Positions 23,172-33,066 of a DNA stretch of 64,000 bases are shown piece after piece. The DNA is taken from NCBI RefSeq assembly GCF_000260985.4, contig NC_017857.3, positions 558,001 to 622,000 of the forward strand, given 5' to 3'. Position 1 is the stretch's first letter, and each line of letters opens with the position of its first letter. The notes below the pieces were generated by a model that did no database searches, had not been told where the DNA came from, and was given only the letters and a program-made list of their open reading frames with translations. The stretch comes from Methylophaga nitratireducenticrescens. GTDB lineage: Bacteria > Pseudomonadota > Gammaproteobacteria > Nitrosococcales > Methylophagaceae. The translations under genes and the position numbers were made by a program.

Positions 23172-24389
23172 TTGGACACGGTAGCGTATCAGTCACGTCG
23201 TATTGTTTCAGGCATGCGCCCGACAGGGCAATTGCATTTGGGGCATTATCATGGAGTGCTGAAAAATTGGATTAAATTACAACACGAATTTGATTGCTTC
23301 TTTTTCGTTGCTGATTGGCATGCGTTGACAACTCACTATGAAGATAGTCGGGTGATTGAAGACAGTGTATGGGAAATGGTCATTGATTGGCTGGCTGCCG
23401 GAATTGAGCCATCTTCTGCTTCATTATTCCTGCAATCACGTGTGCCAGAGCATGCTGAGCTGCATTTGTTATTATCGATGATCACGCCTTTATCCTGGCT
23501 GGAACGCGTACCGACTTACAAAGATCAACAGGAAAAGCTTAAAGAAAAAGATTTATCGACCTATGGCTTTTTAGGTTATCCGTTGCTGCAAAGTGCTGAT
23601 ATTTTGATTTATCGGGCAGGTCAGGTACCGGTTGGTGAAGATCAGGTGGTGCATGTTGAGTTAACTCGGGAGGTTGCCCGTCGTTTTAATCATATTTATG
23701 GCCGTGAAGCGGACTTTGAAGAAAAAGCCGAAGCTGCCGTTAAAAAAATGGGTAAGAAAAACGCGAAATTATATAACCATTTGCGTAAAGCTTATCAGGA
23801 GCAGGGTGATGCAGAAGCATTGCAGACCGCTCGTGAACTCTTAAAAAATCAGCAAAGCTTAGCGCTTGGTGATATGGAGCGTTTGTTTGGTTTTCTGGAA
23901 GGTGGCGGTAAAGTCATTCTCCCCGAACCTAAAGCGCTGTTGACACCGGCTCCTAAAATGCCAGGTCTGGATGGACAAAAAATGTCCAAATCCTATGGTA
24001 ATACAATTTCATTACGTGAGTCAGATCAATCAGTAGCCGAAAAAATTAAACGCATGCCAACCGATCCAAATCGGGTACGACGTACTGATCCGGGTGACCC
24101 CGATATATGTCCGGTTTGGCAATTACATGAAGTGTATTCTGATGATGATCAGAAGCAGTGGGTTCAGCAGGGCTGTCGTTCGGCTGGAATCGGTTGCCTT
24201 GATTGCAAAGGTCCTTTGATCGACTCGGTTATTGGCGAGCTCAAACCTATCCGTGAACGTGCGGATGATTTCAGCCGACATCCAGAAGATGTACGACGTA
24301 TTATTGATGATGGCAGTGCAGCAGCAAGAGAAGTGGCTCAGGAAACATTGAGCGAAGTTCGTGCAGCAATGGGTCTGGCTTATAAATAG
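23172..24389 (+). CDS. trpS: Tryptophanyl-tRNA synthetase (long form)
   Basis: 405 residues. The probable start is a TTG with AGGAG 6 bases upstream. SGMRPTGQLHLGHYHGVLKN holds the HIGH-like motif, ERVPTYKDQQEKL the tryptophan pocket region, and DGQKMSKSYGNTI the KMSKS loop. An insert of about 70 residues with charged helices (EAAVKKMGKKNAKLYNHLRK) precedes KMSKS and accounts for the extra length over E. coli TrpS. It charges tRNA-Trp. rluB follows after 17 bases. Confidence 0.95.
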   Translation: MDTVAYQSRRIVSGMRPTGQLHLGHYHGVLKNWIKLQHEFDCFFFVADWHALTTHYEDSRVIEDSVWEMVIDWLAAGIEPSSASLFLQSRVPEHAELHLLLSMITPLSWLERVPTYKDQQEKLKEKDLSTYGFLGYPLLQSADILIYRAGQVPVGEDQVVHVELTREVARRFNHIYGREADFEEKAEAAVKKMGKKNAKLYNHLRKAYQEQGDAEALQTARELLKNQQSLALGDMERLFGFLEGGGKVILPEPKALLTPAPKMPGLDGQKMSKSYGNTISLRESDQSVAEKIKRMPTDPNRVRRTDPGDPDICPVWQLHEVYSDDDQKQWVQQGCRSAGIGCLDCKGPLIDSVIGELKPIRERADDFSRHPEDVRRIIDDGSAAAREVAQETLSEVRAAMGLAYK

Positions 24390-24406
24390 CCCAAGGAAAA
24401 ATAATT

Positions 24407-25327
24407 ATGGCTGAAAGAATACAAAAAGTACTGGCTCGTGCCGGTTATGGCTCACGTCGCTTGATAGAGAGCTGGATCAAAGAAGGTAAATTACAAGTTA
24501 ATGGTGTGTCAGCCACGCTGGGTGATCAGATAACTGAAAAGGATAGAGTCACCCTTGAAGGGCGACCTTTATCCTCCAAGCGCATCTGGCAACAAAGCAT
24601 GCCGCAGGTTTTGCTGTATCACAAACCGGTAGGTGAAGTGTGTACCCGTAATGATCCGGAAGGTCGCAGAACTATCTATCAATCATTACCGGCACCGGAA
24701 GATGGCCGCTGGGTCAGTGTAGGACGACTTGATTTGAATACCAGTGGGTTGATCATTCTGACCACCGATGGTGAACTGGCTAATCAGTTAATGCACCCAT
24801 CCAATGAAATGGATCGTGAGTACGCTGTGCGTGTCCTGGGGGAGGTCACTTCCGAGATGATGCAAACCTTACGCGATGGGGTTGAGCTAGAAGATGGCAA
24901 AGCCCATTTTTCTGATATTCAGCCAGGTGGTGGTGAAGGCGCAAACAGCTGGTTTCATGTGGTGATTCAGGAAGGACGTAACCGTGAAGTCCGACGGCTG
25001 TGGGAAAGCCAGGGCGTGCAGGTAAGCCGTTTGGTTCGTCTGCGTTATGGTCCGGTCATCATGCCAAATAAACTCAAGCCTGGCCGCTGGATGATGCTGG
25101 AAGGCAAAGAGTTGGAATTTCTATACGAAGAAGCGGGTTTAAAAACAAAAACCACTAAACGTGGTAGTGTGGAAAAAGTGGCTGCAGTCAAGGATGTGGA
25201 ATTAGAAAAAGCGCCAAAATCCAAGTGGCCAGATAAAGCGGCAAAAAAGGCTGCACCTAGATCCAGAAAAGCTGATGATCAACCGGCTAAACGAGGTCCA
25301 CGGATTCGTGGACGCAATGATCGTTAA
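24407..25327 (+). CDS. rluB: 23S rRNA pseudouridine synthase B
   Basis: 306 residues. An S4 RNA-binding domain (ERIQKVLARAGYGSRRLIES) is followed by the RsuA-type catalytic domain with GRLDLNTSGLIILTTDGELA, which contains the catalytic Asp. NREVRRLWESQGVQVSRLVR follows. The last 60 residues are a Lys/Arg-rich tail (APRSRKADDQPAKRGPRIRG). It modifies position 2605 (E. coli numbering) of 23S rRNA. It overlaps the convergent diguanylate cyclase gene by 4 bases. Confidence 0.93.
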   Translation: MAERIQKVLARAGYGSRRLIESWIKEGKLQVNGVSATLGDQITEKDRVTLEGRPLSSKRIWQQSMPQVLLYHKPVGEVCTRNDPEGRRTIYQSLPAPEDGRWVSVGRLDLNTSGLIILTTDGELANQLMHPSNEMDREYAVRVLGEVTSEMMQTLRDGVELEDGKAHFSDIQPGGGEGANSWFHVVIQEGRNREVRRLWESQGVQVSRLVRLRYGPVIMPNKLKPGRWMMLEGKELEFLYEEAGLKTKTTKRGSVEKVAAVKDVELEKAPKSKWPDKAAKKAAPRSRKADDQPAKRGPRIRGRNDR

Positions 25328-26262
25328 AATATCTCGCGGGAAGATATGACCTGATTGCGACCAGCAAATTTTGCCTGATATAAAGCCTCATCTGCTTTAA
25401 GAAACAAGCTATCAGCTGATTCGCCGACACACAAATCTGCCAGACCAATACTGATTGAAATGGGAAATTTCTGTTCGGCATGGGTTTGATTTAGGTCATC
25501 AATCGCCGCCCGTAATCTTTCAGCTACCTGCAGAGCAGCACCATGATTGCTATGGCTGAGCACAATGGCAAATTCTTCGCCTCCTATACGAAACAATGCA
25601 TCACTGCGGCGTAAGCTGTGTAGTAAGGTATCCGCAACTCGGCATAACGTATCATCACCGACCTGATGTCCAAAACTGTCATTAATCTTCTTGAAGTAAT
25701 CAATATCAAGCACCATCAGTGAAAGGGGCAGTTTTAGTCGATGTGCCAGATCTATTTCACGTTCAAGGGTATTTTTATAGGCCTGTCTGTTGGGAAGTTG
25801 CGTTAACATATCCGTTAATGCTGCATCTAGCGCACGAGCGTACTGCAGGCTGTTTCTCAGTGGATAAACCAGTTTGCATAATAAATCTTCTATCAGATTT
25901 ATTTCGTTCTCGGAAAAGCGGGAGGCACGACTCACTGTTAATCGTCCAAGGTATTCATGATCAATTTCCAGCTGGTAGTTACATTTATGATGACGCGAAG
26001 CCCCTAATCTGAACTCAAATTTATTATCAGGGTGGGTAAACTGAAGGCCGTTGTGGGCGAGTAGTGGTTTGATTTTCTCGTCAAACAATCTGAGTATCTG
26101 TCTGGTATCCAGTGAGGTTTGCAGAATTAAAGGTAGTTTTGCCAATACATCTTCGCATTCCACTGACACAGGAGGGGTTTGTACAACTGAAACAGTATTC
26201 TGTTCCAGGCGACGCAAATTTGTAGTATCTGAAGGCAGTGAATGGATCATGGGCACGCTCAT
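25324..26262 (-). CDS. Diguanylate cyclase with N-terminal sensor region
   Basis: 312 residues. The C-terminal half is a GGDEF domain: LTDMLTQLPNRQAYKNTLER, DIDYFKKINDSFGHQVGDD, and the active-site GGEEF preceded by an RRSD I-site with the right 5-residue spacing. The enzyme should therefore make cyclic di-GMP and be product-inhibited. The N-terminal ~140 residues look GAF-like (LGASRHHKCNYQLEIDHEYL) and have no membrane segment. No strong ribosome site is seen; an ATG at 26250 is an alternative start. Its 3' end overlaps rluB by 4 bases on the other strand. Confidence 0.9.
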   Translation of the reverse strand: MSVPMIHSLPSDTTNLRRLEQNTVSVVQTPPVSVECEDVLAKLPLILQTSLDTRQILRLFDEKIKPLLAHNGLQFTHPDNKFEFRLGASRHHKCNYQLEIDHEYLGRLTVSRASRFSENEINLIEDLLCKLVYPLRNSLQYARALDAALTDMLTQLPNRQAYKNTLEREIDLAHRLKLPLSLMVLDIDYFKKINDSFGHQVGDDTLCRVADTLLHSLRRSDALFRIGGEEFAIVLSHSNHGAALQVAERLRAAIDDLNQTHAEQKFPISISIGLADLCVGESADSLFLKADEALYQAKFAGRNQVISSREIF

Positions 26263-26339
26263 AAATTGGATAATTTACATTAACCATGCTAAATATATGC
26301 CATGGTTAAATATATCAATAAATACAACGTGTTATAGTG

Positions 26340-27101
26340 TTATGCCAAAACTTTGACAGGTAGATCCTGCTGTGCATTTAGACATTGACCATGTAAATGG
26401 CCGCTTTGCTCACTGGCAAGATAAAGAAATGCCGGAATGACGGCACTGGGTTCTGGAAGGTGTTGAGGATCCGCTGCAGGAAAAACCCGTGCATGCAATT
26501 TGGTTTTCACTTGACCGGGATCAATGCAATTTACCCTGATTTTAGCGGCAGCTTTCGTTTCCAGAGCTAACTGGTGGCAGAAACACTCTATGGCAGCTTT
26601 GCTCAATCCATAGGCGCCACGATAGGCTTTATCATGCTGACGATCAGTCGTGAAAATAATAAAACTTTGTTGCTTAGTGGCTTGCATCAGAGGAAGACAG
26701 GCATGTGTAAGCAAAAATGTTGCTGTCAAGTTAACCTGCAGCGTTTCAGACCATTGCTTGATCTCCTGATTAGCTGTCGGGGCAAGCTGTCCTACATCGG
26801 CTGCACAATGAACTAATCCATCGAGCTGACCAAAAGTCTCTTTGATGGTCTGTGCAAGTTGCTGGTAGTCTTCTGCTTTTGCGCCTTTAAAATCCACTGG
26901 AAATATTGCGGGCTCAATACCGCTTTCTTGTAGAATGACATCGTACAATTTTTCTAGCTGGGTAATATTTTTATCGAGCAGAATAATCGTCGCACCTTGT
27001 CTGGCATAGGCTAAAGCGACTTCGCTACCGATGCCGCCGAGAGCACCGGTAACAAGCACAATTTTATCGCGGAGTAGCAATGGTTCAGACTGAGACAACA
27101 T
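26340..27101 (-). CDS. Short-chain dehydrogenase (YciK-like)
   Basis: 253 residues. The Rossmann motif is VTGALGGIGSEVALAYARQG at about 16-35 and the active site is YGLSKAAIE (YxxxK). RDKIVLVTGA and ATIILLDKN near the N-terminus resemble YciK, whose substrate is not established. It is 9 bases downstream of the lipoprotein gene at 27111 and probably shares its transcript. Confidence 0.85.
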   Translation of the reverse strand: MLSQSEPLLLRDKIVLVTGALGGIGSEVALAYARQGATIILLDKNITQLEKLYDVILQESGIEPAIFPVDFKGAKAEDYQQLAQTIKETFGQLDGLVHCAADVGQLAPTANQEIKQWSETLQVNLTATFLLTHACLPLMQATKQQSFIIFTTDRQHDKAYRGAYGLSKAAIECFCHQLALETKAAAKIRVNCIDPGQVKTKLHARVFPAADPQHLPEPSAVIPAFLYLASEQSGHLHGQCLNAQQDLPVKVLA

Positions 27102-27110
27102 AAAAAAACT

Positions 27111-27476
27111 TTATTCAGCTTTAGGGACAATACGTCCGTAGGTAACTTTACCATCAACTAATTGAGCAGTAATTAACGCATCATCGTTGTGCCATTCAAG
27201 AATTTCGATATTCATTTGATCTAATGTGCTTTCTTGAGCGATATCAGGTTCGCCGTAGGCTTCAACAAGTTCGGCTTTGGACATGCCTGATTCAATGCCA
27301 TTTTCACTACCTCCAGTTGTAGCTTCAGCAGTTTCTGGTGCAGATTCAACTGTTGCAGGAGCTGATGTCTCAGTTTCGCTACTATCGGTGATAGCAGTGT
27401 CACTCTCATCGCTACAGGCAATCAGGGCCAGACTTAAAAAAAGACCGGTAAAAATTAAACGCATACGATTTAACAT
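27111..27476 (-). CDS. Small lipoprotein with a BamE/SmpA-like domain
   Basis: 121 residues. A lipoprotein signal (LIFTGLFLSLALIAC) ends in the LIAC lipobox. A Thr/Glu/Ala-rich linker of about 45 residues follows. The C-terminal ~55 residues (GMSKAELVEAYGEPDIAQES) have the small alpha/beta pattern seen in SmpA/OmlA/BamE-like proteins. The role is unknown; outer membrane anchoring is inferred, because no Asp follows the lipobox Cys at position +2 (it is Ser). Confidence 0.75.
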   Translation of the reverse strand: MLNRMRLIFTGLFLSLALIACSDESDTAITDSSETETSAPATVESAPETAEATTGGSENGIESGMSKAELVEAYGEPDIAQESTLDQMNIEILEWHNDDALITAQLVDGKVTYGRIVPKAE

Positions 27477-27586
27477 GACATCCCCTCATTAGGTTTAAAA
27501 ACTAATCTCGGAGTATAACAAGCAATCGCAAGGATATCGACAGGTTGTTAGGACTTATTTATTTTTTTTCATATCCACCACTCTGC

Positions 27587-27690
27587 GTTGTTCGTTTGTT
27601 TGTTTAGAATGACTAAACTGCTCTTCTCGCGCCTTGATTGGCGATCTTTTAGCTCAAAACAGAGGCGGAGATGAAAGATAAACAAGCCCT
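27587..27690 (+). repeat. Dispersed 104-bp repeat, copy A
   Basis: Starts GTTGTTCGTTTG and ends ATGAAAGATAAACAAGCCCT. It aligns with 44224-44326 along nearly its whole length; the last 80 bases align without a gap at about 70% identity by eye. It fills most of the gap between the lipoprotein and hpnE genes and runs two bases into the hpnE stop codon. Confidence 0.7.
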
Positions 27691-28971
27691 ATGGGACTTT
27701 TCCCGTTAAAACTTTTTCAGCTGCCCGAAAGCCATTCATAACAGCACTCTCCAGAGTTGCTGGATAAGGATTTTCAGCGTAATCACCCGCAATCCAAAGG
27801 CCATTAATGGTTGTTTTACAGCTTGGTCTTTGGTTATTTTCAACTACTCCGCAACGAAAAGTAGCTCTTTTTTCACGAATTACATGTGCGGTGTCATAGT
27901 TAGCCGGTAAATCCGGTAAAAGCTCTGTTAACGCTAAAACGACCTGTTCAGTCAGCTGCTGTTTAGTCAGTGATTCATGCTCTCCAGGACCGCTGATAAC
28001 GACGGCAATTAATCCCGGAGACTGGTCTGATCGATCAAACACCCATTGGGGCAAGGAGCTGCTCAATCCGATAATAGGTGCCTTGAGCCGAAATTGCGGT
28101 GAATACTGCAGATAGACGGTGCTTATTGGATACTCAGAGACTTTTGGAAGATTAAGCTGCTCACCTAAAAGTTTATAGAGAATACTGGGGGATACGGCGA
28201 CAATAATATTATCTGTAGCAAAGTATTCTTTGTTACCAGTAATAACTCCAACCACTTTGCGATTTTCAATAACAATTTTTTCAATACGACTTTGTGACTT
28301 AATTTCTCCGCCATGCTCTGTAATGAAATGTCTCGCAGGCTCAGGTAATATATTGCCCAGCGGCTTTTTCGGGATCAGCAAATCAGCCGATTTTCTTTTT
28401 GCAGTAAGACTATCCCGGAGAGTTGCAGCAAAAACACTGGCTGAAGCCTGTTCTATCGGTGTGTTCAAAATCGCCAGACATAATGGAATCCACAACTGTG
28501 TGATAAGTCTTGTCGATTGGCCTGTCTGTCGGCACCACTGCTCAACAGTAATATTTTGTGTAAAAGAGGGAGCGTTAAGTTGACGCGCTAGTCGCAAAAA
28601 AAACCTTAATTCTTGCCAGCCGAGACAGGAGATAAGCTTGGGTAAAAGGGCAAGTTGCCAGGGTAAAAGTGGATGTGCAGATAAATGTAATGAAGGGTAC
28701 TTCGGATCAAGGATGTGTAGATCCAATGCTGTACGTTGAAAAACGCTGTTTTCTTCAATACCGATTCGCTTAAGCAGATCGAGCATGTTTTGGTAAGCAC
28801 CAATCATCAGATGCTGACCATTATCTATTTCGAGATCTTGCCATTTGACGGTGCGGGCACGCCCCCAAGTTGTTTTGCTGCTTCAAACAAGATGGGCTTT
28901 TGTCCCGCTTCTGCCAAATGAACAGTTGCCGCAAGACCACTCCAGCCACCACCAACAATGATGGGTTGCAT
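27689..28971 (-). CDS. hpnE: HpnE, hydroxysqualene-dehydroxylating FAD protein, frameshifted near the N-terminus
   Basis: The first 40 or so codons from the ATG at 28971 read MQPIIVGGGWSGLAATVHLA, the FAD-binding loop. The frame then breaks at a G5 run (C5 at 28862-28866 on the plus strand). With one more G the frame gives QLGGRARTVKW and continues as GQHLMIGAYQNMLDLL to a normal C-terminus near 427 residues. The end FRCGVVENNQRPSCKTTING...GLWIAGDYAENPYPATLESA is typical of the family. HpnE converts hydroxysqualene to squalene. It starts 1 base after the hpnD stop. A sequencing error in the run is likely. Confidence 0.88.
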
Positions 28972-28972
28972 A

Positions 28973-29830
28973 TTATTTATGGTTTTTAGCGAGCTTTTTT
29001 TCACGTCGGAAAGTGCGCCATGCCAGCCATAATTTACGAATTGGGGTAAGCGAGACTCGTTGTTTCATTACCTGAAAATTATCAACAGCAATTTCCTGCA
29101 AAGTAGTGCGATAGATTTCAGCCATAATCAATGCGGTGCATTGATGATAGCGATCTTGATTGGGCAGTAACTGCATGGCTTCCTGATAAAATCCTTCTGC
29201 ACGTTTAGCCTGAAACTCGAGTATTTTGGTCAATTCACTGGTTTGCTGCAAAGACAGAATAGTCTGTTCTGTAACACCAAATTGTTGCATTTCATCCAAC
29301 GGCAGATATATACGACCGCGGCCAGCATCTTCGCGAACATCCCGGATGATATTGGTGAGTTGAAACGCCAGCCCCAGTTTTTCGGCAAACTTTAATGTGT
29401 TGCGATCGGAATAACCGAATATCTGTGCTGACAATAAACCCACAACACTGGCCACACGATGACAATATAAGGCCAGGTTTTTATAGGATGGATAACGATG
29501 CTGAGTTAAATCCATTTCCATGCCATCAATGATCTCGTGAAAATATTCTTCATGCAGATCGAAATCCTGCAGTATATCAGCGAGGGCTTTTCCAACGGGG
29601 TGAGTGGCTTGGTCGAAAAAGGTATTTGCTACTTCCTGACGCCACCAGGCGAGAGTTTGTGCTGCAACTAACGGATCGCTTATCTCGTCAACGGCATCGT
29701 CAACTTCCCGGCAGAACGCATACAAGGCCATGATGGCATCTCGTTTTTTGGCGGGTAAAAACAGAAAACTGTAATAGAAACTGGAACCACTTTTCGCCGC
29801 TTTGTCCCGACAATATTGCTGTGGTGTCAT
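28973..29830 (-). CDS. hpnD: Presqualene diphosphate synthase HpnD
   Basis: 285 residues. It opens TPQQYCRDKAAKSGSSFYYS as HpnD proteins do. The two Asp-rich prenyltransferase motifs are FCREVDDAVDE and NIIRDVREDAGRGRIYLP. The enzyme joins two farnesyl diphosphates head-to-head to presqualene diphosphate, the first step of the HpnCDE route to squalene; related enzymes make C30 carotenoid precursors. It overlaps the ferredoxin gene upstream by 4 bases and hpnE follows immediately. No hpnC is visible in the window. Confidence 0.92.
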   Translation of the reverse strand: MTPQQYCRDKAAKSGSSFYYSFLFLPAKKRDAIMALYAFCREVDDAVDEISDPLVAAQTLAWWRQEVANTFFDQATHPVGKALADILQDFDLHEEYFHEIIDGMEMDLTQHRYPSYKNLALYCHRVASVVGLLSAQIFGYSDRNTLKFAEKLGLAFQLTNIIRDVREDAGRGRIYLPLDEMQQFGVTEQTILSLQQTSELTKILEFQAKRAEGFYQEAMQLLPNQDRYHQCTALIMAEIYRTTLQEIAVDNFQVMKQRVSLTPIRKLWLAWRTFRREKKLAKNHK

Positions 29831-30129
29831 TTTAAAAGCCGTTCGACAATTTTGCCGTTCATCAGGTGTGTGTCGATGATTTCATCGATATCAGCTTTAT
29901 CATGATATTGATACCAAACGCCTTCCGGATAAATCACCATTATCGGACCCAATTTGCAGCGATTCAGACAGCCTGAATTGTTAACCCGGACTTTTTTTAA
30001 ATTGAGTTCTTTCACTTGCTGTTTTGCATAATCACGGAGTGACTGCGCTCCGTGCTCCTCACAGCAATCGGTGCCATCATCACGTTGATGCGTGCAAATG
30101 AACATATGATATTTATATATTTCAGTCAT
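29827..30129 (-). CDS. Thioredoxin-like [2Fe-2S] ferredoxin
   Basis: 100 residues. Cysteines at 12, 22/23, 54 and 58 fit the C-x10-C...C-x3-C pattern of the thioredoxin-fold [2Fe-2S] ferredoxins: HMFICTHQRDDGTDCCEEHG, then NNSGCLNRCKLGPIMVIYPE. It should carry single electrons in the cytosol. Its stop overlaps the hpnD start (ATGA), so it is translated together with the squalene genes, and it could supply electrons to HpnE; that is inference. Alternative: an unrelated housekeeping ferredoxin that happens to lead the operon. Confidence 0.9.
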   Translation of the reverse strand: MTEIYKYHMFICTHQRDDGTDCCEEHGAQSLRDYAKQQVKELNLKKVRVNNSGCLNRCKLGPIMVIYPEGVWYQYHDKADIDEIIDTHLMNGKIVERLLK

Positions 30130-30184
30130 AGTTTTTCAGCCTAATCAAGCCGTATTTAAGACACAAAACAGATAAAAACATAAA

Positions 30185-31153
30185 TTAAAAATGACGGGAA
30201 ATCGCAAAATCAGCCAGTCCAATTAAGGCTGCTTTATATTCCGAATCGGGAACAATTTCGAGATTAGCCTTAGCCTGCTCAACTTCCCTGTGTGCTGCAG
30301 CGGCAGTGTAATCAATGGCGCCGGAACTGTGGATAATCTTAATAATTTCATTAATTTTATCACGCTGGCCTTTTTCAATTGCTTCACGGATGATCGCTGA
30401 TTGCTCAGTAGATCCCATTTGCATGGCATAAATAAGCGGCAAAGTTGGTTTGCCTTCAGCCAAATCATCACCGATATTTTTGCCAATGGTCTCACTGGAT
30501 GCACTGTAATCCAGTAAATCATCCACCAGTTGGAAGGCACTGCCAAGATGCATAGCATATTGCGCTAATGCAGTTTCAATTTCAGCGGAAGCATTACTGA
30601 TTAATGCACCTAACTGCCCAGCTGCTTCAAATAACTTGGCGGTTTTATGATGAATGACCTGCAGATAACTTTCTTCTGTGGTGTCTGCATTATGCACATT
30701 AAGTAATTGTAAGACTTCACCCTCGGCAATTACATTGGTGGTATGCGAGAGGATTTGCATCAATCGCATCGAATCAAGTTCTACCATCATTTCAAACGCT
30801 CGGGTATAGAGAAAATCACCCACCAATACACTGGCTTCATTTCCCCAGACACTGTTGGCGGTTTCCTGACCTCGACGCATTGATGAGTTGTCGACCACAT
30901 CATCATGTAACAATGTCGCGGTATGAATGAACTCGATAATCGTTGCAAGATTGATATGTGCAGTTGCCTGATGATTGCAGGTGCGGGCACTTAACAAAGC
31001 AATAGCGGGCCGCAAACGCTTGCCACCACTATTGATGATGTAATGTCCGAGTTGATTGATCAATACAACCTCAGAGTGCAGCCGATGTTGTATCATTGCG
31101 TCAACCGCATCCATATCCTGCTGGATAAGTGCGTAAATGGATTGTATATCCAC
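30185..31153 (-). CDS. ispB: Octaprenyl diphosphate synthase
   Basis: 322 residues. Trans-prenyltransferase with the first Asp-rich motif in LLHDDVVDNSSMRRG and the second in QLVDDLLDYSA; GGKRLRP lies near residue 47. It makes the polyprenyl side chain of ubiquinone. The start is a GTG at 31153, which aligns the protein with E. coli IspB; the ribosome site is weak. It diverges from rplU across 167 bases, the arrangement found throughout gammaproteobacteria. It lies 55 bases upstream of the ferredoxin-hpnDE genes on the same strand, so the prenyl genes may share a transcript. Confidence 0.95.
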   Translation of the reverse strand: MDIQSIYALIQQDMDAVDAMIQHRLHSEVVLINQLGHYIINSGGKRLRPAIALLSARTCNHQATAHINLATIIEFIHTATLLHDDVVDNSSMRRGQETANSVWGNEASVLVGDFLYTRAFEMMVELDSMRLMQILSHTTNVIAEGEVLQLLNVHNADTTEESYLQVIHHKTAKLFEAAGQLGALISNASAEIETALAQYAMHLGSAFQLVDDLLDYSASSETIGKNIGDDLAEGKPTLPLIYAMQMGSTEQSAIIREAIEKGQRDKINEIIKIIHSSGAIDYTAAAAHREVEQAKANLEIVPDSEYKAALIGLADFAISRHF

Positions 31154-31236
31154 GGGGCTTGTGTCTGCCTGTCTAGATTAATTAAACGCGTACTTTCTCA
31201 TGGGTTATCAGGATTCGCAAATAATTCAATTTGCAT

Positions 31237-31265
31237 TTGATCTGTATGTAGAAAGCGGTTAAAAT
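31237..31265 (+). promoter_or_regulatory. Probable sigma-70 promoter for rplU
   Basis: TTGATC at 31237-31242 and TAAAAT at 31260-31265 are separated by exactly 17 bases. It lies 55 bases upstream of the rplU ATG. Confidence 0.65.
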
Positions 31266-31320
31266 TCTCGGTCTTTTGTTGGGTTACCTACAATAACATT
31301 TTATTTTTTTGGAGAAAGCG

Positions 31321-31632
31321 ATGTACGCTATTGTCGCGACAGGTGGTAAGCAGTACCGGGTTAAAGAGGGCGAAAAGCTCCGTATTGAAAAATTATCCGC
31401 AGAAGCCGGAGATACGGTTGAGCTGGATAAAGTTCTGTTGGTAGGTGAAGGCGATGACATTAAAGTCGGCGCTCCTTACCTGGAAGGTGCCAAAGTCACT
31501 GCAACTGTGTCCGCGAATGGCCGTGGCGATAAAGTCAAAATCATCAAATTCCGTCGTCGTAAGCACCATCGTAAACAGATGGGACATCGCCAATCTTATA
31601 CAGAAATCGAAATCACTGGCATCACTGCCTAA
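31321..31632 (+). CDS. rplU: 50S ribosomal protein L21
   Basis: 103 residues, the family length. It starts [20 protein letters not shown] and carries [20 protein letters not shown] near the end. The ATG at 31321 has GGAG 7 bases upstream; an in-frame TTG 12 bases earlier is not the start. It leads rplU-rpmA. Confidence 0.98.
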   Translation: MYAIVATGGKQYRVKEGEKLRIEKLSAEAGDTVELDKVLLVGEGDDIKVGAPYLEGAKVTATVSANGRGDKVKIIKFRRRKHHRKQMGHRQSYTEIEITGITA

Positions 31633-31660
31633 GATTTGACAAATTTAAAGAGGATTTAAC

Positions 31661-31918
31661 ATGGCTCATAAGAAAGCTGGTGGTAGTACCCGCAACGGTC
31701 GCGATTCCGAGTCGAAACGCCTAGGTGTTAAACGCTTCGGTGGTGAAGCGGTTTTAGGTGGTAATATTCTGGTTCGTCAACGTGGTACGCGTTACCATGC
31801 AGGTCGCAATGTTGGTATCGGTAGAGACCATACGTTATTCGCGACAGCCAATGGTAAGGTTGTATTCGAAACCAAAGGTGCCAATAATCGCATGTTTGTC
31901 AGCGTTATCGCTGAATAA
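31661..31918 (+). CDS. rpmA: 50S ribosomal protein L27
   Basis: 85 residues. [20 protein letters not shown] and [12 protein letters not shown]-type sequence ([20 protein letters not shown]) are diagnostic. The N-terminal tail reaches the peptidyl transferase centre. A strong terminator follows. Confidence 0.98.
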   Translation: MAHKKAGGSTRNGRDSESKRLGVKRFGGEAVLGGNILVRQRGTRYHAGRNVGIGRDHTLFATANGKVVFETKGANNRMFVSVIAE

Positions 31919-31953
31919 AGATTTTGTTAGCCCGTTGGGGCAAACAGCTGAAA

Positions 31954-33064
<1,111 letters not shown>

Positions 33065-33066
33065 CT

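Noticed and set aside
27671-27709. Twelve-codon frame MKDKQALWDFSR at the end of repeat copy A
   Set aside because: It resembles the start of TIGR02444-type proteins but stops at once and overlaps the hpnE 3' end; a chance or remnant frame is more likely.
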